From contig CP126202.1 of NCBI GenBank assembly GCA_030272155.1, positions 4,361,501-4,425,500 on the forward strand: DNA of 64,000 bases. The letters run 5' to 3'. This DNA comes from Tetradesmus obliquus. Taxonomy: Eukaryota; Chlorophyta; Chlorophyceae; Sphaeropleales; Scenedesmaceae. Position numbers and translations under genes: made by a program. Shown piece by piece: positions 21,792-33,222 of this stretch (positions are counted from its first letter, which is position 1; every line of letters begins with the position of its first letter). The notes beneath the pieces are model-generated. The model did not search any database, was not told where the DNA came from, and saw nothing but the letters and a program-made list of their open reading frames with translations.

Positions 21792-22653
21792 TCAACACTG
21801 CCCCAGCACCATGCACTTGACGGCGCAGCGCGCACGTGCGGCTTGGCCGGCAGTGATGGTGCGCAGGCACGTCTTGTCACCTGCAAGCATGCACCACGGC
21901 GCGTCAGCTTACACGCCATCTAGCGCAAGGATGCTGCATCTGCCGCCGCAGTTACTTGCTGCAGCTGCTAAACAAACAGCCCTTTGATGCTAACATGGAT
22001 TGTGCGCCAATGGATGCAAGGGACGCAACTCTCTTCTGTCTCACCAACAACTCATTCATTGTCACAGCACGGACTGATCAATGAAAACATCAGTGGCAAG
22101 CCTCACCGTACGACATGAGGTTGTTGTAGTTGTTGTAGTAAGCATCACCGGCAGGGAAGCCCACGGCAGAGGTGCAGCTCTGCTGTGCATTTATGCTGCT
22201 GTTGGTGTACAGCCCAGTGGCCGGGTGGCAGCCCACAAAGCGGATGATCTGCCCGGTGTAGTTGAGCGACTGGGCTGTGGTGTCCCTGACACCCTGCAGC
22301 ATGCAGCAGCAAGGTACAGCCAATTATCTGTTGAAGGCATCATTGAGCCAGATTGCAACGCACTGTCTGTCTTGATGTCTGTCCCTGTTGCTGGCTTGCT
22401 GCCTGCTGGACTCAGCACCATTAAGCTCCTGGCATTACAACGCACAGTGGGCTGTGCGCTGCATGATCGGCTGCGCAACATGGCCCCTGCATCACTTTGC
22501 AAGCAACCAGAGACCAGCCTGCTCTTGTTGATGCACTCACGTCGCTCCTGAATGCCGCGATGTCTGTGGGGTCCATGGAGGCGCTGCCGCGGCACTGTGC
22601 AGCAGCCTCCTGGCGCTCCCAGGTGGCCTCAAACCAGGTGTGGTGCAGCATCT

Positions 22654-22688
<35 letters not shown>

Positions 22689-24970
22689 TGTCACCATATG
22701 TTGTGACTGCAGCGGCTATGGTGATGGCAGCAGATCAATTGCGGTGCCCTTCCATTGCCAGCTGCCGCCTCAGCTGTCACTTCACAGTTTCCACCAGGAG
22801 TTACCCGGCTTGCATGTCCCCAGATTGGACATGTGCGCCCACCCCTGTCTTTGGCAAACCGTATAAGATCATGGCACCAAGCACGTTTCAACCAGTGCAA
22901 CCTACCAGCTGGTGCCCCACTTCGTGTGCCAGCACTGCGCCGCTGTCAGACAGCCCCCCATCCACCACCGATATAACCCCTTTCATCCCCTTCAATCCAC
23001 AGCACTTCACATGTGCCGTCAAAGGCAACAAAACAGAGCAACCTACCAGCTGGTGCCCCACTTCGTGTGCCAGCACTGCGCCGCTGTCAGATAGGCCTCC
23101 ATCCACCACCGACCGTCCACCCAGTCCTGGCAGCGTCTTCTCAAAGATGTGCACGCGGTTCAGGCACTGAGGGAAGCCCCCATATTGCTTAGAGAAAGAG
23201 CTGAGGTAGTTAGTGTAGCCTGCAGGCAGCAGCATGTGTGTCGCATTAGGCATTGAAAGTGGGGCTATGCTATCCTAGTCAGTTTAGGGCAGCTTGCTGG
23301 CACTCAGCATTTATGCATCCTGCAACCCCGTGATGTTATTCCAGGAAAACACAATGCATGGCTTGCCATGATCTTTGAATAGTTTCTTCTGCTTGTCCAG
23401 CTCCGCCCACCACAGCATGCTACACCGTGCTCTGTCTGGCACTCACCAAGTACACCGCCACCACTGCAGCAAGATGCAGCCACACAGCACAAAGCAGGCA
23501 AGTCAGAATGATCGAGTATTGAGAGCAGCAACGGATCATAGCCGCCCCTGCATCACGAGGCTGCTGCACTGCCAGGATGTTAGCAGATCAAAAAGCAGCG
23601 CAGCCTGCAGGACACACGGCAACATGCTGCTGCAAATGCACAGCTAGCAGCTGGCAGCTGATGGGACTCACAACAAGTGCCTCGGGGAGGTGATGACACT
23701 CATGATCAGCTGTCCACAGTCTACTGCACTTCAAGGCAAAAAGCAGCAGGCAGCTGGCCAGCTTGCGGCTAGGGACTTACAACAAGTGCCTTGGGGAGGT
23801 GATGACGTGGAAGGTCATGCCGTCTCCGTATCTGGGCAGCGCACAGATCCAGCCGTCCTCGTCAACCTCGTCATAACTGCCGGCAGTTGCGTTATGGATC
23901 ACGCCGTCCCACGTGAACGCAATGCCGGCGTGCGCAAACAGCTTGTTCATGAATGCAATCTGCTCATGAACTGTTTCAGTTGTGTAGTCCCCACCGATGC
24001 AGCCGCTGCTGCCGCTGCAGACCTGGGCAGCTGTCCAGTGCACTGAAAAGGTGTACGGCTCTGCAGGGACGCCTGTGTCAGCTGCCTGGCAGGCCTGCAT
24101 GGCTGCCTCTGCTGCAACATCCCAATCATCGCTTGCAGGAACAGCTGCTGCTGCTGCTTTCGCTGTTTCAGGGTTGAAGGATGCTGTTGCAACATCTGGC
24201 ACGTATTTGGTGCGCAGGGCATTCAGCCGTGTCTTCTGGCGCAGCACGCCACAATCGCTGTGGCTATGCAGCTGAGCCATTGCCTGGGCAACACTGCGCG
24301 GCTTGACCGTAGCTGGTACTGCCTGTGGCACGCCCTGCACAAAATCACGGCTGCTGCTGCTGCTGCCGGCACTGCTGCTGCTGTTGGTGCTGCCGCAGCC
24401 GGCACATGCTGGGCAGCAGTCACCTGCTGCAGCGCAGAAGCTATCACACCAGCACTGCCCAGGCTTGAAGCCATATGTGCTGTCTGACTTGCCCAGGGCA
24501 TTGCTGCAGTCTGTGATGGCCTCTTTGTTCAGTGAGGGCGTGCTGCTTGGACACGCAAGGTCCTTTGCTGCTGAGCCCCCGCAGCAATCACCGATGTTGT
24601 TGCACCAGTAGTCGCAATGGCAGCCTGTATATGAGGGCAGAGCAGCAAAACAGGCAAAAACTTGAACCAAAGGATTTTTGTAGTGACGCTTGATCATTCC
24701 TGCAGCACATGTGACAAGTTGGCTGCCGAACAGGCCAGGTGGCACACTGCCCAAGTTGCTGGTCAGGCAGCAACAGCAGCAGACTGGCAGCAGCACCAAC
24801 TGATGTCACTCACCACCATTGCTGTTCTGCACGTAAGCCTGGCCACAACTTCCGGCACAAGTTTCACCATCGTCTTGCAGCAACCTGCTCTGCACCACGC
24901 CTGCGATGAGCGCAAGCAGCAGACACGCTGCAGCACGAGCCGCGGCCATTTCCGCTTTAGAGGCGAACAT
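21792..24970 (-). CDS. Secreted M43/pappalysin-like metalloprotease with somatomedin-B-like modules
   Basis: Exons read on the minus strand: 24970-24814, 24624-23781, one uncertain exon near 23395-23304 (IVFSWNNITGLQ), 23219-23047, 22651-22541, 22293-22107 and 21880-21792. The start has a clear signal peptide (AAACLLLALIAGVVQS). Two Cys modules follow, CHCDYWCNNIGDCC and CWCDSFCAAAGDCC, matching the somatomedin-B pattern. Then comes a metzincin catalytic domain. The zinc motif HEVGHQLMLHH is joined across the 23047/22651 splice, and the Met-turn region reads NNLMSYG. By family knowledge it is a Zn endopeptidase, probably acting in the wall or extracellular matrix. Position 8 of the motif is Met where the M43 family usually has Gly. 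The junctions around the uncertain exon were not resolved. The subfamily is assigned by motif order only. Confidence 0.8.
22654..22687 (-). repeat. CTG tract abutting a 3' splice site
   Basis: On the minus strand about ten CTG units run straight into CTAG|ATG, the acceptor of the exon that supplies the third zinc ligand. Confidence 0.8.
22906..22972 (-). repeat. Second copy of the zinc-binding exon end
   Basis: The 3' part of the exon at 23219-23047, encoding VDGGLSDSGAVLAHEVGHQL and its GTAGGT donor, is repeated almost unchanged about 130 bases downstream in the intron. The copy lacks an obvious acceptor of its own. Confidence 0.88.
23664..23700 (-). repeat. Second copy of the exon 2 end of the metalloprotease
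   Basis: The end of exon 2 with its donor (CACTTGTTGTAAGTCC in the gene) recurs here as CACTTGTTGTGAGTCC, preceded by the same GTCATCACCTCCCC. It is a truncated exon edge with a usable donor. Confidence 0.8.
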
Positions 24971-24981
24971 GTACAGATTTA

Positions 24982-25005
24982 GCTGTATATATAATATTAT
25001 AAGTG
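24982..25005 (-). promoter_or_regulatory. Possible TATA element of the metalloprotease gene
   Basis: The minus strand reads CTTATAATATTATATATA 15-35 bases before ATG 24970. The position would give a very short 5' leader, so the assignment is weak. A plus-strand TATAAAAG at 25124-25131 has no gene behind it. Confidence 0.25.
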
Positions 25006-25430
25006 AATTTTATCACTAGACAACGCCGCAGTGAGCCTTTGAGTACGAAAGGAAAAGAGCGGGAGGGGCAGGACTGTGGCGCGATGTTCTGGGCAGGTGT
25101 GATTACGCGTCGGACTATGGTGTTATAAAAGCTCTTAAGAACCACACAGCACTACATTGCTCTCCGATGTATACTGTAGGCTGCTGAGTGCGCTTCACAG
25201 GAGCGCAGGCTGTAAGGCCGGATCCTCACAGATCCTCAGGAAGGTCGAGAGCAAGTAATTGAAGTAAGACATCGTTGCATACCATCTCAATACAGACAAC
25301 ACTTCCACCACAAAGACACGCACTGAAAAGTGTCCAGCACGGCTGCTGGTGCCACCCTGCACCTGGCACGCGATAGGCAGCTGCAGCTAGCTAGCCTACA
25401 GGTGCAGTCAAGGTCGTCAGAAATTGTAGG
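25006..25430. other. Upstream region of the metalloprotease gene
   Basis: No gene seen. It probably contains upstream promoter sequence. Confidence 0.3.
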
Positions 25431-25440
25431 GGGTTGGGCG

Positions 25441-25740
25441 AATGCTGTTTCCGGTTGTCACAAACCTAGTTCGCCGAATTGAATGGATAACCGGGTTGTG
25501 AACAACCGGGTCGTGAATGGTTGGCGCCAGTTGTCAGGACGGTTGTGGTTAACTGCTTGCGCTTATTGCAAACTGGGCGTGACAACCGGCTTTGCAAGAA
25601 CCGAGGCTTGCAACAACTGCCGCACCCTTTTCACGAACTGCGGCTGGCAACCGGACTTGCACCAACTAGGGCTTGTACGAACTGTCATCACGCTTCCTGC
25701 AAACTGGTGAATCAGTGGTTAGTGGTGATTCAGTTGCTGC
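25441..25740. promoter_or_regulatory. Cluster of 16 AACNG / CNGTT sites
   Basis: I count 16 matches to the MYB-type core AACNG on either strand within 300 bases, against two or three expected by chance. Many are AACCG or AACTG, often within imperfect inverted pairs such as CCGGTTGTCACAAACC and AACAACCGGG. It may be a regulatory cluster or a decayed tandem repeat. It lies 0.5-0.8 kb upstream of the metalloprotease start. Confidence 0.4.
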
Positions 25741-26933
25741 CAAGTTCATCAGCAGTGCATGCTAACACGAGAGTCAATACACTTCCCAGGACAGGTGAGC
25801 AGTGGCAGCCAGTGGATCTCCATTACACTTTGATGCTGGAGCGCAAATTACAGCGCTAAGGGCTAGCCTGAGAATAATACAATGCGTGACACCAGGAACC
25901 ATGCACCAGGCAATATCTGCTGCTGCCGCCACAGCATGGCAGCGGCTGCCATAGCCTACTGCCAGTGAGTGACTGCTGCTGCTGCTGCTATAGTGCAAAC
26001 GACAACATGCAGCAAATTGTGGGTGGTCTGGCACGACAAGTGTTGTGCATACAGCAATGCAGGCTGCAGGTGCTCAAGTTGCCATGGACAAAGAGACTGC
26101 ACCGTTCAAGCTTTCATCTGCAATGACTGCACTGCTTGGAGAACTGCTGCAACCCTGCAGCGTGCTGCATGGCACAAGCAGCACGCCGCTGCATGCTGGA
26201 AGGCGACACTAGCGGTTGCTTTCAACAACATATAAACCTGCAGCGCAACAAAGACAGCAAACACGCAAGCAGCGGCAGCCGCATGTTGGCTTGCAGACAA
26301 ATTGTGATGCAGCAAGATGTGTCACGGCAGTGTCTGACTGTTGGGGGCAGCAGCTGCGCGTTCAACACTGCACACACCACAGAAGCATGCTACAACATGC
26401 TGACACCTCACCTGAGCACCACGAAAGCTGTAGAGTAGGAACAACGTGGCAACAATGCTCTGTAGTCATTCTCCAGGATCATGTTCCTGCAGCGCAACGT
26501 AGTTGCATGAGGCTGTGAATGTCATGCAAAACAGCACCTCCCAGTGCTTGCATTGCCGCACTGCCGCCTTGAGTGATGCAAGGCAAGCCTGCATCATATT
26601 TGTGTGTGAACAGGAGGTGTTATGCTGCTGCCACTGCAGCTCACAGACATGCACACCCAAGCCATACTGCCACCAGCATGCCGCGATAGTGATCACATAT
26701 GCGTGGCCATGGGAGCCTGCCTGATTCTGCATATCGCACTGCTGTTGACTCCTGCAGGGTGCTGCAGCTGCAGCAGCAGGTGGCGCTGCTGTGCCGGATC
26801 AGCCCGGATCAGCCCGGGGATGGCAAAGACGGTGGTCAAAAGGCATCACTGCTAACTGAACGCTGATCAGCTGCAGCGTGTTGCAGGCGCGTGGCTTAGT
26901 GCCTGCGAAACAGCCTGCAGCTGCTGCATAACG

Positions 26934-26979
<46 letters not shown>

Positions 26980-27420
26980 TCTGCTCAGTCTCCGAGTCTT
27001 GATAAAAGATTGCAAGTAAGATACGCTTGACCTTGTCTGTTTCGTCCAGTGTACATCAGGGAAATCGACTCGGAAATGAGCGTCGACCAAGCATCAATGA
27101 TATGTCCTGTCCACGCACGTCACATCAACAGAAGAATATCTGAATGATCCAAACCGCTATGCCATTAAAGCATCAGGGAAGCTGTGATCTCTGCCAGAAC
27201 ATTCAAACTCTAACACATGACACAACAACTGCGAGCGGCTTGCTGCGAGCCCATGCACTGACTGAGGCCCGTACTGCATCACACGAGCAGTCTCTGGTAA
27301 GCTATGTGGATCTGTACTGTGTTGGTTATGAAAAGCTTGAGATCAGCTGTTGCTGGTTCTGCGAATCGCACAGTGTTGGTTGATGTGTACTGCCACGAGG
27401 CTTTGTGTCAAATGCTCAGA
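25741..27420. other. Intergenic region without a supported gene
   Basis: Several short open frames exist on both strands, all low in information. A (CTG)n run lies at 26936-26974. Nothing here gives a domain or a consistent splice chain. Confidence 0.35.
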
Positions 27421-27429
27421 CACGCGCTT

Positions 27430-27620
27430 TGCAGCAACTGACGCTGCTGCAGTTGTTCGAAGTCGCAGTATCATTTTGTGTTAATACAGCAGTTGGCGTA
27501 AACACAGCGTCGGTTGCCGACAACCGCAGTGGTTCGCAGCAACCACGCCCCGAACTTCACAGCAACCGGACCCAGTTTGCAGAACTCGCCGTGTCAGTTG
27601 CCGACAACCTCATGACTTTG
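27430..27620. promoter_or_regulatory. Second cluster of AACNG / CNGTT sites
   Basis: About nine matches fall in 190 bases, including CGGTTGCCGACAACCG, an inverted pair. It lies just beyond the 3' end of the mTERF gene. Confidence 0.3.
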
Positions 27621-27960
27621 ATGGCACATGCACACTGTATAAAATTGGTACAACGTGCAAGCAGGTCAATCATTGCAGGTCAATCATTTCATGCAACATA
27701 ATGCGTACTCACATAGCAAGAAGGGGCCCCCCAGGACCAGCATGGCTACTTCATGCACACTGTACAGAGTTAAGCCTGCATGAACTAAAGGGCAGAGGAC
27801 GCGGCTCATACCGCGTATGCGAAGCGCACAGCACCTACATGGCTGGTTAAAACTGTCGTACCGCTGCTGGCTGCAGAAGCCCATTGCTAGCGAGTCAACA
27901 ACGAGCACACCATTGGACACCTTCCCTTGCAAGGAGACGATAGTGCAGCTCAAACTGCAG

Positions 27961-29100
27961 CTAGCGGCTGGGCTGCACCAGGCTTCCCTCCCAGCTGCCA
28001 TACAATTCCACGGCACTCTGCTGCACAGCCAGCAGCTGCATGTCGTGCTTGTGCAGCAGGGGGATGTGCATGTGCACATGACCCTGCTCCTCTTCACCGC
28101 CATCCTCCTCAGATGCAATACGCTGCACGGAGTGCTGCCGCAGATGCCAGCCAGGCTTGAATGCCTCCTCCTGCTGCTGCTTCTGTTGCTTTACCCTGCC
28201 ATACTGGCCGCTGCTGGCGTTGCTGCTGCTACTGCTGCTGCTGCTGCTGCTGCTGCTGTCTTCCTTCCATTCCTCCTCTTCTAGGTAGTACACTTGATCA
28301 GCACCCTCACCACGCTGCTGCCACTGCTGCTGCTGCTGCTGCTGCTGCTGCCGCTGTGCTTGTGACAGCGCAGCCTTTGGAACATCAGGCGCCACACCAG
28401 CGCCCCTGCCACCAACGCTGCTGCTGCTGCTGGTGGTGGTGGTGCCAGCACCTGCGTTACGCCCACCAGCAGCAAACGCTTGCAGCACATTGACAAAGTC
28501 GTCAAGCTGCTGCTGCTGCCCAGCTTGTGGCTTCTGCTGCTGCTGCTGCTGACGTTTCAATGCTTGCTGCTGCTGCTGCTGAAGAGCTCGCTGCTGCTGC
28601 ATCCACGCCTGGCGCTGCTGCTGCTGCTGCTGCTGCTCCTGCTGTCCTTCGGCATCACTGCCATACCTGGTGTATGCTGCTGCTGCTGCTGCTGTTGCCC
28701 TGCGCTGCTGGTGCTTCCCCTCCAGCTTCCAGCCAGAGTACTCAAAGCTGAAGTACTTGTCGAACTGCTGGTTGCTCATGCCTACCACCTCTGACAGCTG
28801 CAGCCGGTCAGACATCCCACACTCTGCCAGGAACTCCATCCGGCGCCGCCAGTATGTTATCCGCATCAGCGCATTGCCCAGTGTCTGAGGATCTAAACTG
28901 GCCTGCAGCTGCTGCTGCCAGTGGCCGCAGCTTGCACAGGCCTCCTGCAGCAGCTGCACCCGCTGCTGAATGGATACTGCCCCTAGCTTCAACAGTAATG
29001 GTTGCAGCACCGCCACCTGCTGCATCACTGCAGGCGGCCGTAAGCTGCAAGCCAATAAGGCTCCCATGGACTCTACTGCTAATGCTGCCGCAGGCGACAG

Positions 29101-29134
<34 letters not shown>

Positions 29135-30372
29135 GGTAGAAATGCTTCTGCAGGCTGCTGACCTGGCATTTGCTGCACCAGCCACGTGTGTCTCGGTACC
29201 AACACCCACCACAGAGAAGGCTCTTTGATCAATGCCACTGCCAGCTGCGTCACACTTAATGATAGCAATGCAGCAGCAGCAGCCAGCCGCTGCTGCAGCT
29301 GCTGCCCCATCAGCAGCAGCTCAGGTGCAGCACACAGCAGCTGCTGCTGCAGCTGCCGCTCTGGCAGCAGCGCCTGCAGCTGCTGTCCTGCTGCTGCTGT
29401 AGAAGCCGGGTGCTGCTGCAGCAGCAGCGGCTCGCGTGCTGCTGCCAGCAGGGCGGTTGGGTACTGCAGCTGGGCGCTGCTGCTGAGAGAGAAGAGTGAG
29501 AGCAGCACCTCTTCAGCTGACATAGTCAGGAACACCTGCAGGCATACATGTGCAAAATCAATCAATTGCATTGCGCTCAGCCGAAAACCTCGATTCCAAG
29601 GTGGTTGCTGTAGCACATCTGTTAACTCAAGGATTCAGGCCTCATGCCAGGCGAACTGTTACTTCAGCTTGTGACTACTACACAATTTGCAGCCGAATCA
29701 GTCTAACTTCACCTGAAGCACACTGGCAGCGCACCTGGGGGCACATCAGCAGCCGCAGCGCCTGCGCAGCACTCATCTGGCACAAGTGCCGCACATCCGC
29801 TGCCCAGGCGCTGACACTCCCCACTTCCATTGCCAGGTAAGAAGGGTGCTGCAGCATCAGCCACAGAAGCAGCTGCCAGCTGCAGCACAGCTCCTGCTGC
29901 AGCTGCACCAGCCTGGGATGAATCTCAAAGGGCTGCAGCAGCAGCACTCGAGGGTCTTTGGCGATGTAAGCCTTGAATGTGGCTGGATCAAGCGCCCGAC
30001 ACACCCAAACACTGCCGCCGCCGCTGCTGCTGCTGCAACTAGACTGGCCTGACGCGTTGTCTGCTGTGTACTCAGGCGCTGCAGCAGAGGTACCTACGCC
30101 GTTATCATATGCCTGCTCTGCTAGGATCCTCGCTAGTGCACCAGCGCGGTTCTGCAGCTGCGCCGCTGGCACCAGCAGCAGCAGCGGCGCCGCGCACACC
30201 CAGCTGTTGAATGTCGCTGCGCTGATGTTCAGTGCCTCAACCGCTGCGCTGTGGTTTTGGCTCAGGGTTAGGCTGCTGGGCATCAGCAGGCGCGGCTCCT
30301 GCTGCAGCAGGGCCTCCAGCTCTGCACTGCTGAGCTGCAGCAGCGCCTGCAAGCTGGCCCACCTGCGGCAGC

Positions 30373-30452
<80 letters not shown>

Positions 30453-31380
30453 CACAGCAGCATAGGTGGAGGTGCTACCTGGAGATGCCCACACACGTGC
30501 CACAGCACGCAAAAAGCTGCATGCCCACGCAGGCACGCCTAGGCTGCTGGGGCTGCAGCACAGCCCTGAGCCCTACCTGATCTGCACAGCCAGCTCACGG
30601 GAGAGCTCTGCACCACAGCATGGGAGGCAGCCCTCCCCATCACAGCATGCCTGCAGCCCTGTCTGCCGCAGTATGCACAATGCCCTACGCCTCGCTGCAT
30701 GCTGTCAAACCTTGCGCCCCACCTGATCTGCACTGCTGGCGGCTCCACCCTGGCCAGGTGCGGGCAGCTGCAGGCCATGCCTGACAGCACCTCAAATGGC
30801 ACCTGCAGCAGCAGCAGCAGTGCTATCAGCCACTGGTCCGTCAGCGCCCTGCCATATGCACGTACCTATGACACTCCTGTGTAGCGCAACATCCTGTGTT
30901 CGCTTACATGCTCCCAGCAGTGCGCCTGCAGCACACAACACATTAGATGGAAAGCAATTTACATCTGCAGCAGCAACAGCAGCAACATCAGCTGCAGTTA
31001 TTGCCTGCAGCAGGCCCGCCAGCGTCTCCAGCTGCTGTTTTAAACGTAGCGGGGGCGTGTCCAAGGCTTGATTCCCTGCCAGCATACCTAAGGGTCAGAG
31101 CCGCTGCCACTGCTGTCAATTCCAAACTGCTACTGCTACTGCTGCTGGTACTGCTGCTGGTGTTGCTGCTGCTGCAAGCTTTCGAGCACTGCAAAGGCCC
31201 TAACAGCGGCCACAAATGCAGTATGTTCACCTGTAGCAGGCCCGCCAGCACCTCCAGCTGCTGTTTCAACCGCAGCGGGGGCGTGTCCAGCAGGCTGAGG
31301 TCCCCTGCCAGCATGGCCAGCGCCTGCCGCCTGCTAACACCTAAGGCTGCCTCCAGCGCCTCCGCAGTGCTCTTCAGCCT

Positions 31381-31424
<44 letters not shown>

Positions 31425-31513
31425 GGAGTGAGTGGCAGCGCCCAGCATGGCCAGCGCCTGGCGTCTGCTCACACCCAGGGCTGCCTCCAGAGCCGCTGCA
31501 GTGCTCTTCAGCC

Positions 31514-31560
<47 letters not shown>

Positions 31561-32887
31561 TGGAACTTCTGGCAGCAGTCAGTCGCCAGGCTCCTGCAAC
31601 ACGTGCGATGCTGTCGCTGCATTGGGAATAACCGCTGCCATCTGCAGCTGCTGGCAAGCCATAGCTGCTGCTGCTGCTGCTGCTGCTAGGTGTAACGCAA
31701 GGCACTTGAGATACTTTGGTCTTGCTGCAGCCTCCGCATCCTGCCTCCACCCCCTTCCCCCCTCCTACCTGAGGGGAAGCACGTCCAGCAGCGCCCCGGA
31801 TCGCAGCAGCAGCTCTGCAGCGTCCGGCTGGCTCAGGCCCAGCACATCAGCCAGGCTGGCGATGCGGCCGGCCAGCAGGTCAGTGTTGACTGCCAGCAGC
31901 TGCGGCTGCTCAGTGAGCAGGAACAGGCACAGCTGGTGCGAGAGCCGGCCGCTGCTGGCGCCGCAGAGGGCGTACGCGCGCTGGTAGGCTGCAGCCAAGG
32001 CGCATTGCACAGCAGCAGCAGTGCAGTTAGCGTGCACTGCTGACGTTTGCAGTTCATATGGGGTGCAGCCGGTAGGGTGATGCACGCTGTTGCAGTGGAG
32101 GTGCAGTGCAGGTGATGAGGGTTGGGGCATGAGAACAGGCACAGCCGGTGCGACAGGCGGCGGCTGCTGTCGCCGCAGAGCGCGTATACGCGCTGATAGG
32201 CTGCGTGTTATTTGTTTGTTGCAGTAAGATGTTTGCAGTGCGGATGATGAGAGGCAGGTCAGGGTGCAGGAGTAGGAGCAGGAGTAGGAGGAAGGGTGCA
32301 GTTGCGGGGCAGGTGAGCATGCAGCAGCCAGAGTGGGGCAAAACAACTGCAGTGCATGGGGCTGCGGCTGCTGTACAGGTTTGCTGATCTGCTGATGCTG
32401 GCTCTAGGGTGTGTGCGGGGGCTGTGTGGACGTTGCATGTATGCTTGCATGCAGCACATGGCGAGTTGGTGTTGTGAGCATTCACACCGCAGTGAGGTGC
32501 TTGCTGCACGAGCCTGCAAGTGTCGAGGCCGCATGCCAGGCAACACAGATGCTGCGAGCAGCAACAGACGCTGCAGGAGTCTCAAGCTTTGAAAACACAA
32601 GCAGCAACACTGCCCCATGCCTTACCCAGTGTCGCCTTTGCCTCTTTCAGCTGCTGTGGTGTCAGTGCACGCTCAGCTGCAGAGGTTCCAGGCAAGACCT
32701 GCCGCGCACGCCGCTCCTCCACGTTATTAGCTGACTTACGAAGGTCATACCGGCACACAGTTGTCGACCTCTGCCGTCGCAGCACTGGGCGGCAGTGCTG
32801 CTGCTGCTGCTGCTGCCGCAGAAGCAGTAGCTTGTGTGTCTGGCGCCCGACAATGGCACGGTCAGCCATCAGAGAAACGTTGTACAT
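27961..32887 (-). CDS. mTERF-domain protein (organelle gene-expression factor)
   Basis: Exons on the minus strand: 32887-32626, 31988-31769, 31378-31231, 30802-30723, 30362-29735 and 29535-27961. All are GT-AG and phases agree, giving 970 residues. Helical mTERF-type repeats run through exons 2-6, for example RLSHQLCLFLLTEQPQLLAV, GVSRRQALAML and RLVQLQQELCCSWQLLLWLM. mTERF proteins are organelle nucleic-acid-binding factors affecting transcription, splicing or translation, by family knowledge. The N terminus (MADRAIVGRQTHKLLLLR) is basic and could be a transit peptide. The C-terminal 230 residues are low-complexity Gln/Ser/Glu sequence, unusual for the family. Its introns hold at least four broken exon-edge copies. 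The start shares a 335-base spacer with the divergent HIR gene. Organelle target is unknown. Confidence 0.85.
30375..30448 (-). repeat. CTG tract (about 25 units) before mTERF exon 5
   Basis: On the minus strand the CTG run ends in CTGCCGCTGCCGCAG|G, the acceptor of exon 5 at 30362. It is one of the longest pure microsatellites in the window. Confidence 0.9.
30575..30605 (-). repeat. Copy of the mTERF exon 4 end
   Basis: GTGCAGATCAG followed by a GTAGGG donor repeats the exon 4 junction at 30723 (GTGCAGATCAG|GTGGGG). The sequence upstream is only weakly similar. Confidence 0.65.
30960..31085 (-). repeat. Copy of the second half of mTERF exon 3 with a broken donor
   Basis: The stretch encoding LDTPPLRLKQQLETLAGLLQ is repeated, but the junction reads CTGCAG|GCAATA, where the true exon has CTACAG|GTGAAC. 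The donor GT is GC. Confidence 0.85.
31420..31520 (-). repeat. Copy of the first half of mTERF exon 3 with a broken acceptor
   Basis: The stretch encoding LKSTAAALEAALGVSRRQAL is repeated behind a (CTG)n run. The true acceptor reads CTGCTGCAG|GCTGAAG; this copy reads CTGCTGCCGGCTGAAG, so AG is lost by one substitution. The flank and CTG tract are otherwise matched. Confidence 0.88.
32126..32200 (-). repeat. Copy of the start of mTERF exon 2
   Basis: GCAG|CCTATCAGCGCGTATACG reproduces the exon 2 acceptor and the frame RVYALCGDSSRRLSHRLCLF. The match stops after about 25 codons. The acceptor is intact. Confidence 0.85.
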
Positions 32888-33222
32888 CTCGCTTTGTTAC
32901 ATTAGGCTCATATCATGAAAGGCATCAAGGACAGTCAGCACACAACAGTTCGAACGGTGCCTCAGCATGCTCACGGGACTGTCGGTATCGATCGCTGTCA
33001 CTTCGTCTCACAACACTGTTATAGTAGTGCCTACTCACGAACAGCGATGCGTCCTTAAATATTGACCTACCAGGGTTTCGCTTCTGTCACCGGTCAACTG
33101 TGCACTGCTGCCTGATCATAGCAGGCCTTCGTTGCGAATGTCAATTGTGTTCTGATTTGACTGTTATTGTCAAAGTCGAAGGATTAACTCAGAAGCACTA
33201 CACACGGTGCAGTAAACAAATC
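32888..33222. promoter_or_regulatory. Divergent promoter between mTERF and HIR genes
   Basis: The start codons of the two genes point away from each other and are 335 bases apart, so both promoters must share this spacer. I see no strong TATA box. Confidence 0.6.

Noticed and set aside
22090..22323. Separate small minus-strand gene
   Set aside because: It is the Met-turn exon of the metalloprotease, with matching phase on both sides.
25124..25131. TATAAAAG on the plus strand as a promoter
   Set aside because: No plus-strand gene follows within several kilobases.
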